64,000 nucleotides of DNA from assembly GCA_036675815.1 (NCBI GenBank), contig JAKFEE010000033.1:87675-151674 (forward strand), in the 5' to 3' direction. Below are positions 24,123 through 34,985 of this stretch, piece after piece. The stretch comes from JAKFEE01 sp036675815 (GTDB taxonomy: Bacteria; Pseudomonadota; Alphaproteobacteria; Rhodospirillales; Magnetospirillaceae). Both the position numbers and the translations under genes were made by a program. Position 1 is the stretch's first letter. The number at the start of each line of letters is the position of its first letter. The notes beneath the pieces were generated by a model. That model made no database searches. It had not been told where the DNA came from and saw nothing but the letters and a program-made list of their open reading frames with translations.

Positions 24123-26657
24123 CTACTCGTCGCGCAGATAGGGCGCCACCGCCGCCCCCAACACGCGCCAGGTGCCGACGTAACCCAAAACCAGCACCGC
24201 CAGAGCGCAGGCGGCGACCGTCGCGGCGGTGACGGCGGGGAGGGGCGTCCAGTCGGCGTGCATGACGAAGCGCAACACCGCCCAGGCGATCACGCTGCCC
24301 ACGATGCCGGCCAGGGTCCCGGTGGCCACCCCCAGCAGGCCGTACTCGACCAGATAGGCCCGCACCAGGTCGCTCCGCGTGGCGCCGACAGCCTTGAGCA
24401 CCACCGCCTCGTACAGCCGGTTGCGGCGGCCGGCGGCGATGGCGCCGGCCAGGACCAGCGCCCCCGCCATTACCGTTACGCTGCCGGCGAGGCGCACGGC
24501 GACGCCGACGGCCGTCAGCATGCCCTTGACCGAGTCCAATGCCTGGCGCACGCGGATCGACGACACGTTGGGCAAGGCGTCCGTCACCGCGCGCTCGACC
24601 GCATCCTCGGCGGCGGGGGCGGCGCGCACGGTGGCGATATAGGTGTGGGGGGCGCCGGCCAGTGCGCCGGGCGACAGCACGATGACGAAGTTCATGCTCA
24701 TGGTCGACCAATCGATCTCGCGCAGGCTGGCGATGGTGGCGGTGATCTCCCGCCCCAGCACGTTCACCGACATCGTGTCGCCCAGTCCCAGGCCGAACCC
24801 GTGGGCGATGCCGGCGTCCAGCGACACCAGCGGCGGGCCGGAATGGTCGGCGGGCCACCAGCCTCCGGCGACGATGCGCGTGCCCTCGGGCGGCGATGCC
24901 GCCACCGTCAGGCCGCGGTCGCCACGCACCGCCCATTCCGCCTCCGGGGCGATCGTCGCCTGCTCCACCGGAACTCCGTTCAGCCGCGTGATGCGGCCGC
25001 GGATGGTGGCGGCGCGCTGCACGTCGCCCACCCCGGGAACGGCGGCGAGGGCGCGATCGAAGGCTTCGGCCTGATCGCGCTGGATGTCGATGAAGAAAAA
25101 AGCCGGCGCCTCCTCGGGCAGGCGCTCGGCCAGGTCCCGATGGAGATTGGCCTCGACCAATGCGATGGCCACCAGCACGGTCAGGCCAAGCCCCAGCGAC
25201 AGGACGACGCTGCCGGTGGCCGCGCCGGGTCGGTGCAGGCGCGCCAGCCCCAGGCGCACACTCGCCGAGCTGCCATCGGGGCGGTGCCGTGACAGCCACT
25301 GCGCTCCTTGCGCCAGCAATCCGGCCATGCCGCGGAACAGCCCGAAGGCGACGACACTGCCGATGACGAAGGTCGCCGCGAGCAGGCGCTTGTCGGCGGT
25401 CGCCACGATCATGGCCGCCAATGCCAGTGCCGCCACCGCGGCAAGTGTTGCGGCAGTACGACGTGGGCCGCCGCCGGCGCGATATACCGCGTCGCGGAAC
25501 AATGCCGCCGGCGGGATCGCCGCCGCCCGTGACAGCGGCCACAGCCCGAAGGCCAGGGCGACCAGCGCTCCGAACACTGCAGCCAGCGACAATGGCAGTG
25601 GATAGAATCCGACCCGCGGCCGGAACGGCAGCGAATCGCCCAGAACGGCCACCACCGCCGCCGGCAAGGCGGCGCCGAGCAGGACGCCGAGCAGGATGCC
25701 GAGTGCGGCGATCAGGCCGACCTGCAAGGCATAGACCGCAAGCACCAACCTGCTCGGCGCGCCCAGGCATTTCAGCATGGCGATGGTGGCGGTGCGCCCG
25801 TCGACGAACGCGCGCACGGCGTTGGCAACCCCGACGCCGCCGATGAGCAGGGCGGTCAGCCCGACCAGGGTGAGGAACAGATTCATGTTGTCGACGAAGC
25901 GCCGCACGCCCGGCGCGGCATCGTCGGGGAAGCGCAGCTGCCAACCCGCCTCCGGGAATCGTTGCGCCAGCGTCTGCTTGAACGCCTCGGGCTGCGTCCC
26001 CTCGTGCAGGTCGAGCAAATAGACATAGCGGATCAGGCTGCCGGGCTGGATCAGGCCGGTGGCCGGCAGCGCATCCCGATGCACCAGCAGGCGGGGTCCC
26101 AGCGAAAACAGTGATGCCGGGCGGTCCGGTTCGCGCACGATGGTCGCCCGTAGCTCGACCTGGAGATCGCCGACGCTGACACGCTGCCCCAGCTGCAGCC
26201 CCAGCCGCGTCAGCAGATTGGCGTCCGCCGCTGCGCCCCAGACGCCATCCTTCTGCTGGAGGGCGGCGGCCAACGGCATTTCCGGCCGCAACTCCACGCG
26301 CCCGGCCAGCGGATAGGTGGCGTCCACCCCCTTGAGTTCGACCAGGATCGGCCGGCTGTCGGCGGCGCGCGCCATGGCCCGCATCTCGACGGTCTCGGCG
26401 ACAACGGCCTGCCGATGCAGGAAACCTCGTTCCCCCGGTGTGGCGGGGCGATGGGTGAGGCGCAGCGCCGCGTCACCGCCCAGCAGCGCCCGCGCCTCGG
26501 CTTGCAGGCCGGCGCGAACCGAGGCGTTGAGCGAACCCGCCGCGGCGATGGCTGCCACGCCCAGGGTGAGGCAGGCGATGAAGACGACGAAACCACGCAG
26601 ACCACCACGCAGCTCGCGCCGCGCCAGCCGAAGCGCCAGGCGAAGGGTGCCGTTCAC
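24123..26657 (-). CDS. ABC transporter permease, FtsX/YbbP-like
   Basis: The protein has 844 residues from the GTG at 26657, which overlaps the stop of the ATPase gene. One N-terminal membrane segment (GFVVFIACLTLGVAAIAAAGSL), a large periplasmic part, then FtsX-type blocks around residues 250-400 and 720-840 (LVRAYLVEYGLLGVATGTLAGIVGS). This is the YbbP layout with two FtsX domains. With the ATPase it probably forms a mechanotransmission or lipoprotein-type ABC system; in many proteobacteria it neighbours a TesA esterase, as here. Confidence 0.9.
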   Translation of the reverse strand: MNGTLRLALRLARRELRGGLRGFVVFIACLTLGVAAIAAAGSLNASVRAGLQAEARALLGGDAALRLTHRPATPGERGFLHRQAVVAETVEMRAMARAADSRPILVELKGVDATYPLAGRVELRPEMPLAAALQQKDGVWGAAADANLLTRLGLQLGQRVSVGDLQVELRATIVREPDRPASLFSLGPRLLVHRDALPATGLIQPGSLIRYVYLLDLHEGTQPEAFKQTLAQRFPEAGWQLRFPDDAAPGVRRFVDNMNLFLTLVGLTALLIGGVGVANAVRAFVDGRTATIAMLKCLGAPSRLVLAVYALQVGLIAALGILLGVLLGAALPAAVVAVLGDSLPFRPRVGFYPLPLSLAAVFGALVALAFGLWPLSRAAAIPPAALFRDAVYRAGGGPRRTAATLAAVAALALAAMIVATADKRLLAATFVIGSVVAFGLFRGMAGLLAQGAQWLSRHRPDGSSASVRLGLARLHRPGAATGSVVLSLGLGLTVLVAIALVEANLHRDLAERLPEEAPAFFFIDIQRDQAEAFDRALAAVPGVGDVQRAATIRGRITRLNGVPVEQATIAPEAEWAVRGDRGLTVAASPPEGTRIVAGGWWPADHSGPPLVSLDAGIAHGFGLGLGDTMSVNVLGREITATIASLREIDWSTMSMNFVIVLSPGALAGAPHTYIATVRAAPAAEDAVERAVTDALPNVSSIRVRQALDSVKGMLTAVGVAVRLAGSVTVMAGALVLAGAIAAGRRNRLYEAVVLKAVGATRSDLVRAYLVEYGLLGVATGTLAGIVGSVIAWAVLRFVMHADWTPLPAVTAATVAACALAVLVLGYVGTWRVLGAAVAPYLRDE

Positions 26658-27385
26658 GAAGCGCCGAGCGGCACCTTGCTGCCGCCTTCGGCCGCGGCGG
26701 TGCCGACGACGCGGCCGTCTTCCAGCCGCACCGTCCGGTCGCATCGCGTCGCCAGCGACGGGTCATGGGTGATCAGCAGAAGGGTGGCGTCATGTGCGGC
26801 GCCCAGGGCGAAGATGAGGTCGATGATGGCGCGGCCGGTGGCGCCGTCGAGGTTGCCGGTCGGCTCGTCGGCCAGCAACAGCCGCGGGCGCGCGGCGAAA
26901 GCGCGCGCGATGGCGACGCGCTGCTGTTCGCCGCCGGAGAGCTGGCTGGGGTAGTGGTCGACGCGTCGGCCGAGACCTACCGAGCCCAGCAATTCGCGTG
27001 CCCGCGCAAAGGCGCCGGGTTGCCCGGCCAGTTCCATGGGCACGGCGACGTTCTCCAGCGCCGTCATCGTCGGCACCAGGTGAAAGGCCTGAAAGACGAT
27101 GCCCACCGTATCGCGGCGAAACAGCGCCAGCCGGTCCTCGCTGAGGCTGGTGATATCCTGGCCGCCCACGCGGATCCGGCCCGAGGTCGGCCGCTCCAGT
27201 CCCGCCATCACCATCATCATCGTCGACTTCCCCGATCCCGACGGGCCGACGATTCCCACGCTCTCGCCGACGGCCACGGACAGGTCGACGCCGCGCAGGA
27301 TGTTGACCTCGCCCGCCAAGCTCGCCAGCTTTAGGTGGACGTCTTCAAACAAGACCATGGGTTCCGGGGCAGGCGACTTGGACAT
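26654..27385 (-). CDS. ABC transporter ATPase, LolD/YbbA-like
   Basis: The protein has 243 residues from ATG 27385 (MSKSPAPEP); a GTG nine bases upstream is possible. Walker A GPSGSGKST, signature LSGGEQQRVAIARAFA, Walker B LLLADEPTGNLD and H-loop LLITHD are all intact. It is the energising partner of the downstream permease. The start is only 33 bases from the divergent esterase gene. Confidence 0.95.
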   Translation of the reverse strand: MSKSPAPEPMVLFEDVHLKLASLAGEVNILRGVDLSVAVGESVGIVGPSGSGKSTMMMVMAGLERPTSGRIRVGGQDITSLSEDRLALFRRDTVGIVFQAFHLVPTMTALENVAVPMELAGQPGAFARARELLGSVGLGRRVDHYPSQLSGGEQQRVAIARAFAARPRLLLADEPTGNLDGATGRAIIDLIFALGAAHDATLLLITHDPSLATRCDRTVRLEDGRVVGTAAAEGGSKVPLGAS

Positions 27386-27418
27386 GATCTTCACGACGGC
27401 TCGGATGGGGGGTGGGCG

Positions 27419-28063
27419 ATGGCGGGACGGCTGCGGCGAATCCTTTCCCGATATGGTCTAATCGTTCTTCTTGTCAATGCGATCGCTCTCGCGCCGGCCA
27501 TCGCGGCGCCGCTGCGCATTCTGGCCCTCGGCGACAGCCTGACCGCCGGGTACGGCCTGCCGGCCGAACAATCGTTTCCCAGTCAGCTCGAGCAGGCGCT
27601 GCGCGCCCGCGGGCACGATGTGCAGGTGATCAATGCCGGCGTCTCGGGCGATACCAGCGCCGGCGGGCTGGCACGCCTGGACTGGGTGATGGCCGAGCAG
27701 CCCCAGGCCGCCATCGTCGCCCTCGGGGCCAATGACGGCCTGCGCGGCCTCGACCCCGCGCAGACCCATGCCAATCTGGCGGCGATCGTGCGGCGGCTGC
27801 AGTCGGAGGGAGTGCGGATCCTGCTGGCTGGCATGAAGGCGCCGCCCAATCTCGGTCGCGAGTATCAACGGGCCTTCGCCGGCACATTCAGCCGTCTGGC
27901 CGCCGAGTACGATGTCGTGTTCTACCCGTTCCTGCTGGATGGCGTCGCTGCCGTACCGGACCTGAACCAAAACGACGGCATCCATCCCAACGCCAAGGGG
28001 GTCCACGCCATGGTCGAGGCCATCCTGCCCTATGTCGAACGGTTGCTCGGCCCGGTGGGCTGA
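27419..28063 (+). CDS. Arylesterase / lysophospholipase, GDSL family (TesA-like)
   Basis: The protein has 214 residues. A signal peptide or anchor (YGLIVLLVNAIALAPAIAAP) is followed by LALGDSLTAGYGLP (nucleophile Ser), INAGVSGDTSAGG, LGANDGLRG and NDGIHPNAKG (Asp-His). All four SGNH blocks are complete. It is periplasmic and is divergent from the YbbA/YbbP-type ABC genes, a conserved association. Confidence 0.94.
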   Translation: MAGRLRRILSRYGLIVLLVNAIALAPAIAAPLRILALGDSLTAGYGLPAEQSFPSQLEQALRARGHDVQVINAGVSGDTSAGGLARLDWVMAEQPQAAIVALGANDGLRGLDPAQTHANLAAIVRRLQSEGVRILLAGMKAPPNLGREYQRAFAGTFSRLAAEYDVVFYPFLLDGVAAVPDLNQNDGIHPNAKGVHAMVEAILPYVERLLGPVG

Positions 28064-28098
28064 GACCTGCCTGCGCACCTCTGCCGGGAGAGCCCGTC

Positions 28099-29241
28099 AT
28101 GAATCGCCGCTTTCGGGCCAGCCTTTCCCAGGCCGAACATTGGGGCACGGCGATCAAGGCGTGCATCGATGGCGTTGGTGGCATCACCGTGCCCGACGAC
28201 AATCTTGGCTTCCTCTACGTCGACCGCCGATTCGCCTTCGATCTGCCCAGCATCGTCACCTTCCTGCGTGAAACCACGGGGCTGCGGAATTGGATCGGCG
28301 CCGTCGGCTTCAGCGTCATGGGCGCGGGGATGGAATCCTCGGCAGAGGCTGGCGGTGCCGTGGCGTTGATGGTCGGCCATCTGCCGCCGGACGGTTTCCA
28401 GCTTTTCGAATACGACGGGATCGAGAGTTTCGTCGCCCGCCATGATGAGTGGCTCGGCAAGCATGCCCAAGTCACCGCCATCGTGCATGCCGACCCGCGG
28501 CTGCCTGTCCTGCCGGCCGCAATCGCCGACTTGGCCGGGCTCGCGCCCGTATTCCCGATCGGCGGTCTTTCCGTCGCCGGCGAGGGGCATGAGCGTGTGG
28601 CGGGGCGGGTTTCGCCGGCCATGCTCTCGGGGGTGGTGCTGGGTATGCCGGTGACGGTGGCGGTCGGGCTGACGCAGGGCTGCGTCCCCATCGGGCCGAC
28701 CCACACGATCACCCAGGCGGCTGGCCAGGTGGTGATGGAGATCGATGGTCGCAGGGCTGTCGACGTGCTGCGGGGCGAGGCGGGGGAACTCATCGCCCGC
28801 GACCTGCAACGGGCCGCCGGCTACATCCATGTCGGGCTGCCCGTCGTCGGCTCCGACACCGGCGATTACCTGGTGCGCAGCCTGATCGGCGTCGATCCGC
28901 GTCACGGCTGGATTGCCGTCGACGCCGAACTGGCGGCGGGAGAGCGGCTGATGTTCGTGCGGCGCGATGCCAACGCCGCCCAGCGCGACATGCTGCGCAT
29001 GCTCGACAGCTTGCGTCGGCGGGTGGCCCAGCAGCAAGGCCGATTGCTGGGCGGCATCTACGTCTCATGCGTGGCGCGTGGCGCCAACATGTTCGGCTCG
29101 GCCGGCCGCGAGGTGGCCCTGATCGAAACGGCATTTCCCAACCTGCCGCTGATCGGCTTCAGCGCGAATGGCGAAATCTGCGGTGGCCGCCTCTACACCT
29201 ACACTGGCGTGTTGGCGCTCGTTATTGGAGGAGCGGAATGA
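28099..29241 (+). CDS. FIST-domain sensory protein
   Basis: The protein has 380 residues. FIST_N covers about residues 30-225 (GFLYVDRRFAFDLPSIVTFLRETTGLRNWIGAVGFSVMG, VFPIGGLSV) and FIST_C about 235-365 (GDYLVRSLIGVDPRHGWIAV, GGIYVSCVARGANMFG, NLPLIGFSANGEICGG). FIST proteins are thought to sense small ligands such as amino acids, often fused to signalling domains; this one stands alone. It overlaps thpR by 4 bases (ATGA), suggesting coordinated translation. Confidence 0.88.
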   Translation: MNRRFRASLSQAEHWGTAIKACIDGVGGITVPDDNLGFLYVDRRFAFDLPSIVTFLRETTGLRNWIGAVGFSVMGAGMESSAEAGGAVALMVGHLPPDGFQLFEYDGIESFVARHDEWLGKHAQVTAIVHADPRLPVLPAAIADLAGLAPVFPIGGLSVAGEGHERVAGRVSPAMLSGVVLGMPVTVAVGLTQGCVPIGPTHTITQAAGQVVMEIDGRRAVDVLRGEAGELIARDLQRAAGYIHVGLPVVGSDTGDYLVRSLIGVDPRHGWIAVDAELAAGERLMFVRRDANAAQRDMLRMLDSLRRRVAQQQGRLLGGIYVSCVARGANMFGSAGREVALIETAFPNLPLIGFSANGEICGGRLYTYTGVLALVIGGAE

Positions 29242-29774
29242 TCAGGCTGTTCGTCGGGCTTGCGTTGCCCGAGGCGGTGCGTACGCGCCTGGCCGGCATT
29301 TGCGCAGGGCTGCCCGGGGTCCGCTGGGTCGGTGCCGAGAATTTGCATGTGACCGTGCGCTTCATCGGCGATATCGACGAGGGGATCGCCGATGAGATCC
29401 ACGATGCCCTGTCGCAGCTGCGCTCGCCCCGGTTCTGCCTCGAATTCTCCGGCGTCGGCACCTTTGGCGCCGGCCGGCGGCCGCACACGCTGTGGGCGGG
29501 CATCGTTCGGGAACCGGCATTGATGCACCTGCATGACAAGGTGGAGTCGGCCCTGGTGCGAACAGGGCTGCCGCCCGAGCCGCGCAAGTTCACGCCCCAC
29601 GTCACTTTGGCCCGCCTCAGGGAGCCGCCGGGGCCGCGCCTGCCCGACTTCATGGCGCAAAATGGCGACCTGCGACTCGGCCCAGTGGCCTTCGATCGTT
29701 TCGTCCTGTTCTCCAGCCACCTGGGCCGCAACGGCCCTTCCTACACAGCCGAGGCCGCCTACGCTCTGGAATAG
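29238..29774 (+). CDS. thpR: RNA 2',3'-cyclic phosphodiesterase
   Basis: The protein has 178 residues. The two HxTx motifs of the 2H superfamily are HVTV (in NLHVTVRFIGD) and HVTL (in KFTPHVTLARL). MIRLFVGLALPEAVRTRL is the standard start. It hydrolyses 2',3'-cyclic phosphate ends of RNA. Coupled to the FIST gene. Confidence 0.95.
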   Translation: MIRLFVGLALPEAVRTRLAGICAGLPGVRWVGAENLHVTVRFIGDIDEGIADEIHDALSQLRSPRFCLEFSGVGTFGAGRRPHTLWAGIVREPALMHLHDKVESALVRTGLPPEPRKFTPHVTLARLREPPGPRLPDFMAQNGDLRLGPVAFDRFVLFSSHLGRNGPSYTAEAAYALE

Positions 29775-29779
29775 CTGGC

Positions 29780-29807
29780 TTGCGCAAGGGCGCCTCCCGC
29801 GTGTAAT
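29780..29807 (+). promoter_or_regulatory. Candidate promoter of the 29847 gene
   Basis: TTGCGC (29780-29785) and TGTAAT (29802-29807) are 16 bases apart, about 40 bases before the ATG. Confidence 0.35.
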
Positions 29808-29846
29808 GGTCGCCCCCACATCAACGGCCAGGAGCGGGCACATCCG

Positions 29847-31022
29847 ATGGGCAAGCCCCAACGCGTCGACGCCAGGGCAAGCGCCTCGGCGCTGCCCGCT
29901 ACGGCCGATATTCGCCAACAGTTGCAGGGGCCGATCGCCCAGCGGCTCCAGCAGCTCATTCCGCAGCTCGCGGCCGTCGACGACGTCTACATGACGGTAA
30001 TGGAGAGCCCCGAGCTGCTCCACGCCTGTCTGCAACTGTTTCGCAAGCAGCGCAGCCGTTTCGCCGACTTCCTGGTCGATGGCGATGGCCATGGCGTTGC
30101 GGCGGATGATCGGCCACTGCGCTGTGGGCGCAGCGTGGATGAGATCATCGGCATGATCGTCCGCTCGGGAGCGCGCGCCTATGCCCTCAAGCGGTTTGGT
30201 GAGCCCAAGCCGGACAAGGCGCATGTCGTTCACCCGCAAACCCAGGGCCTGCTGCGGAAGCTGACGGCATTGGTGATCGGTAAATGGGCAGGCGAGGCGC
30301 CGCCCCCGCCCGGCAACAAGGCGCCGCCCTCGCACGCCAAGGCCTTCTACGCGGCGATCAAGGAAAATCTTGATTACGATTGGCAGGTGCCGCTCATTCC
30401 GCACTACGCCGAACTGCCGGTGAAGCTGATCGGCGAATTGGGCAGGGGCCTGACCACCCTGCGCACGGCCGAAGGCATTGCCGCGCTGGCCAACATTGGT
30501 CGCCACAGCCTGGATCAGGCCAGGCGCATCCTGTCGGACGACATGATGCGCGAGATGCTGGACCACGAACCCCTGGCGGCCCAGGGCGTCGCGTTCCTGG
30601 GCAAGGCCAAGTACGACTTCCTGCACCAGGCCGTCTACGGCAGGATGGGCAAGAATTTTTGGCAGATGTGCCGCGACGTCGATCGGCTTGAGGCGATGGA
30701 GGACAAGAACGCCAAGGACCTCGAGCAGTTGGCGTCCCACCTGCATATTGTCGGCGGCCACACCATCAACGCCATGACCGACAAGCTGCAGGTCTATCAG
30801 CTGTCGGTCTTCCTTGATGTCGCACGTGACATTCTAGGCGCGGAACGCTTCGTCACGATCTTCGGTGCACCTGGCGACAAGGCGCTGATTCGCGTCTTCG
30901 TCGACAAGGCCGCGGCCTTTCGCCTCGACTCCGAAGACCCTGCCGCCGATTTCTCTGGGCGCTGCCCCGATATCTTCAACGCCTACCTGCTCAACCCCAC
31001 GGGCTATGCCCGTCGCCTATAG
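29847..31022 (+). CDS. Hypothetical protein, 391 aa
   Basis: I do not recognise a family. The protein is soluble-looking and mostly helical, with charged stretches (LIPHYAELPVKLIGELGRGLTTLRTAEG, MCRDVDRLEAMEDKNAKDLEQLASHLHI). A central part is rich in Lys/Pro (GEAPPPPGNKAPPSHAKA). No signal peptide, membrane helix or metal motif is seen. It starts 72 bases after thpR with its own possible promoter. Normal codon use suggests a vertically inherited gene. Confidence 0.75.
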   Translation: MGKPQRVDARASASALPATADIRQQLQGPIAQRLQQLIPQLAAVDDVYMTVMESPELLHACLQLFRKQRSRFADFLVDGDGHGVAADDRPLRCGRSVDEIIGMIVRSGARAYALKRFGEPKPDKAHVVHPQTQGLLRKLTALVIGKWAGEAPPPPGNKAPPSHAKAFYAAIKENLDYDWQVPLIPHYAELPVKLIGELGRGLTTLRTAEGIAALANIGRHSLDQARRILSDDMMREMLDHEPLAAQGVAFLGKAKYDFLHQAVYGRMGKNFWQMCRDVDRLEAMEDKNAKDLEQLASHLHIVGGHTINAMTDKLQVYQLSVFLDVARDILGAERFVTIFGAPGDKALIRVFVDKAAAFRLDSEDPAADFSGRCPDIFNAYLLNPTGYARRL

Positions 31023-31083
31023 AATCGGGGCCTAATCCGTCAGTGCCTTTGGCGCTTGCCCGCCCCGGCCTCATGTCCAGGGG

Positions 31084-31290
31084 ATGGAGCCCGAGACCTT
31101 CTACATGGCCACGTGGTGGCTGGGCATGATGCTGGCCTGGCTGCTGGTGCTGGTGCCGCTGTGGATCATCCTCCGCCGCGCCGGATTTGCCGGCGCCTGG
31201 GCGCTTTTGGCGTTGCTGGGTCCGCCGGGGCTGCTGGCGGCGCTGGCGGTCCTCGCCTTTCGGCCCTGGCCGACGGCGCAGGGCGGGTGA
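31084..31290 (+). CDS. Small membrane protein, 68 aa
   Basis: Two hydrophobic segments (WWLGMMLAWLLVLVPLWIILRRAG, WALLALLGPPGLLAALAVLAF) form a helical hairpin. GGGGATGG-like purines lie before the ATG. It ends 5 bases before another small membrane protein. Function unknown. Confidence 0.65.
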   Translation: MEPETFYMATWWLGMMLAWLLVLVPLWIILRRAGFAGAWALLALLGPPGLLAALAVLAFRPWPTAQGG

Positions 31291-31295
31291 CAGCC

Positions 31296-31628
31296 ATGAT
31301 GCACGGCGGCTATGGCGGCGCCTATTGGACCGCGTGGTGGGACATGCCGTGGTGGTGGGGCGCCCTCAGCCTGCTGATCGTGGTCCTGGGGGTGTGGTTC
31401 AGCGGCCGGGTGCTGCAGAAGGCGGGGCACTCGCCGTGGTGGTCCCTGTTGTTCCTCGTGCCGATGCTCTACCTCATCGGCCTGTGGGTGTTCGCCTTGG
31501 TGCGCTGGCCGCGCATCGACGCCGTGCGGGTGACGCCGCCCAGCGACTACGAAGGCGGCTGGAACATCCCGCCGCGGCCGACCGGGCGCGATAATGAGCC
31601 GCCGCGGGGCACCGGCCGCGAATCCTGA
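31296..31628 (+). CDS. Small membrane protein, 110 aa
   Basis: The N-terminus is rich in Gly/Tyr/Trp (MMHGGYGGAYWTAWWDMPWWWG). Two membrane segments (ALSLLIVVLGVWFSG, SPWWSLLFLVPMLYLIGLWVFALVRWP) and a Pro/Arg-rich cytoplasmic tail (IPPRPTGRDNEPPRG) follow. It is likely co-transcribed with the preceding 68-residue protein; both may form one membrane complex. Function unknown. Confidence 0.7.
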   Translation: MMHGGYGGAYWTAWWDMPWWWGALSLLIVVLGVWFSGRVLQKAGHSPWWSLLFLVPMLYLIGLWVFALVRWPRIDAVRVTPPSDYEGGWNIPPRPTGRDNEPPRGTGRES

Positions 31629-31645
31629 AGCGGCCGCGGCCACGC

Positions 31646-31673
31646 TTGCTCCCGGCAGCGGAACTCCTATACT
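31646..31673 (+). promoter_or_regulatory. Candidate sigma-70-type promoter of argG
   Basis: TTGCTC (31646-31651) and TATACT (31668-31673) are 16 bases apart, giving a ~33-base leader. Confidence 0.5.
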
Positions 31674-31712
31674 GCGCCCCCGGTTTTTCCCCGAACGAAG
31701 GGCGCGTTTGCC

Positions 31713-32927
<1,215 letters not shown>

Positions 32928-32960
32928 GTTTGGCGAGGGCGGCGGCGCATGCGGCCGCTC

Positions 32961-34985
32961 TCACCGCTCGCGGCCGCGGCGGTCGAACGGCTCGCCGCGT
33001 TCCTCGGTCTTGGCCCAGCAGCGCAGCCACTCGGCGACGCTCCATGCCTGGCTGATGCAGCCGCGCGGCTGAAAGGGCTCGGTGGCGTCGAAGATCTCGG
33101 CGATGGTGCCGATGCCGAACCGGTCGAGGTGCGGCAGGAAACCTTCCAGGAACTTTCGCGCGCCGGCGCGGTCATCCGGGTGCACATTCAGCCAGGCATC
33201 GACGAAGGGGCCGATGAGCCAGCCCCACACCGTACCCTGGTGATAGGCGGCGTCGCGGGCCCGGAGATCGCCGAAATACGCCGGCTTGTAGTCGGGATGG
33301 CCGGGCGCCAGCGAGCGCAGGCCGAGGGGTGTCAGCAACTGCGCCTGCACCGTCTCGACCACCGGGCGCCAGAATTTCTGGTCTAGTACTGGATTGGGCA
33401 GCGACACCGCCAGAATCTGGTTGGGCCGCAGGCTGAGGTCGTCGCCGAACTCGCCGTCGATGACGTCGTAAAGATGGCCGGCAGTTTCGCACCAGAAGCG
33501 CTGGTTGAAGGACGCGCGGCATTGCTCCGCGCATCGTTCGAGCTCCCCGGCCCGCTGCTCGTCGCCGGTGGCGCGCAGCCAGCGGCCCATGTGGCAGAGG
33601 GCATTGTACCACAGGGCGTTGATCTCCACCGCCTTGCCACGTCGCGGCGTCACCACCCATCCCTCGACCTTTGCGTCCATCCAGGTCAGCTGATAGTCCT
33701 CGGCGCCCTGGCGCAGCAGACCATCGGCGTGATCGAGCCCGATGCCGAACCGGGTGCCGGCGACATGGCGATCGACGATCTCGGTCAGCTTGGGCAGGAG
33801 CGCCCGCATGATCCGCGGGTTTCCGCCATGGGCGAGATAGCGGTCGACGGCATGAAAGAACCACAGCGAGGCATCGGCCGTGTGATAAAGGCCCTCGTCC
33901 TGGCCGTCGGGGAACATGTTGGGGATCAGCCCATTGCGCACGTAATGGGCGAAGGTGCGCAGGATCCAGCCGGTCTCGAGGATGCGGCCGCTGGTCATGG
34001 TCAGCCCCTCCAGGCTGATCATGGTGTCGCGGCCCCAGTCGGTGAACCAGTGATAGCCGGCGATGATGGTGCGGACGTCGTCGCCGCTGGACTGGGCGCG
34101 CGCCGCGTCGGCGATGCGGCCGGCCGGGCGGATGATGAACTGGTCGGCGGCCAGCACCAGCTCGGCGGCCGCACCCGTGCGCAGCGCCGGGTGGGCAATG
34201 CTGATCAGGCGGCGGCGGCGTTCCAGTTCGAATTCGCGCGCCTCGGCCGCCGTCATTGCCAGGCAGGTGTGCCAGCTCTCGGTCGAGGCGAGCAGAATCG
34301 CCTCGCCGCCTTCGCTGAGATCGGCGGCGAAGTCGCCCGGGCTCCATAGCGAGCCGCGCGATGCATAGCCGCGCTCGCCTTCGAGCGGATAGGTCGCGTC
34401 GCAACGGGAACCGCCGTCCAGGCGAAGCCGCGTGCGCTCGCCCCACAGGTGCAACCGGAGCGGCGTCATCTCTTCGTCGGCGCCGTGGATCTCGTAGCGG
34501 GCACCGTGCGCGGTGACCTTGTAGCTCGTGACCGCGGCGTCGACCGGGGCCTCGTAACCGCGGAAATGGACGTAGGGCCTCAGTCGCAAACGGCTTGTCC
34601 CGGGCCCGGAAACCAGCCGATAGCCGATCATGGTGGTGTTCTGCTGGTGAGGCATCACGATGCGCTTCTCCAGCACGGCGTCGCCGGCCCGGTAACGCCA
34701 GACGGGAAGGCCAAGCTCCTGGTGGAAGCCGTCCAACTGTTCGACGTCCGTGAGGTCGAACACCTGGCCGTCGGGCAACTCCAGCGACTGGGTGAGGCGA
34801 TTGAGCATCACCACGCGGCCGTAGGGCGCCGGCAGTGCTGCGACCAACATCCCATGGTAGCGCCGCGTCAGGTCGCCGCTGACCGTGCCGGAGGCATAGC
34901 CGCCCAGGCCGTTGGTCACCAGCCACTCGCGCGTCAGAAGATCCTGTTTGTCATCCAGGGGCAGATTGCGGATCGGGTCCGTCAC
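32961..34985 (-). CDS. Glycogen debranching enzyme (amylo-alpha-1,6-glucosidase family)
   Basis: The protein has 674 residues from the GTG at 34985, overlapping the treZ stop (GTGA). The N-terminal GDE_N domain has TREWLVTNGLGGYASGTVSGDLTRRYHGMLVAAL. The C-terminal (alpha/alpha)6 catalytic part (GH133-like) has IAGYHWFTDWGRDTMISLEGL, LYHTADASLWFFHAVDRYL, and QGTVWGWLIGPFVDAWL with the usual acidic residues. It trims alpha-1,6 branches of glycogen. Co-operonic with treZ. Confidence 0.92.
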   Translation of the reverse strand: MTDPIRNLPLDDKQDLLTREWLVTNGLGGYASGTVSGDLTRRYHGMLVAALPAPYGRVVMLNRLTQSLELPDGQVFDLTDVEQLDGFHQELGLPVWRYRAGDAVLEKRIVMPHQQNTTMIGYRLVSGPGTSRLRLRPYVHFRGYEAPVDAAVTSYKVTAHGARYEIHGADEEMTPLRLHLWGERTRLRLDGGSRCDATYPLEGERGYASRGSLWSPGDFAADLSEGGEAILLASTESWHTCLAMTAAEAREFELERRRRLISIAHPALRTGAAAELVLAADQFIIRPAGRIADAARAQSSGDDVRTIIAGYHWFTDWGRDTMISLEGLTMTSGRILETGWILRTFAHYVRNGLIPNMFPDGQDEGLYHTADASLWFFHAVDRYLAHGGNPRIMRALLPKLTEIVDRHVAGTRFGIGLDHADGLLRQGAEDYQLTWMDAKVEGWVVTPRRGKAVEINALWYNALCHMGRWLRATGDEQRAGELERCAEQCRASFNQRFWCETAGHLYDVIDGEFGDDLSLRPNQILAVSLPNPVLDQKFWRPVVETVQAQLLTPLGLRSLAPGHPDYKPAYFGDLRARDAAYHQGTVWGWLIGPFVDAWLNVHPDDRAGARKFLEGFLPHLDRFGIGTIAEIFDATEPFQPRGCISQAWSVAEWLRCWAKTEERGEPFDRRGRER

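Noticed and set aside
24022..25944. An N-terminal extension of the BAX-inhibitor-like gene
   Set aside because: It is a shadow of the ABC permease; AGGAG precedes ATG 24021.
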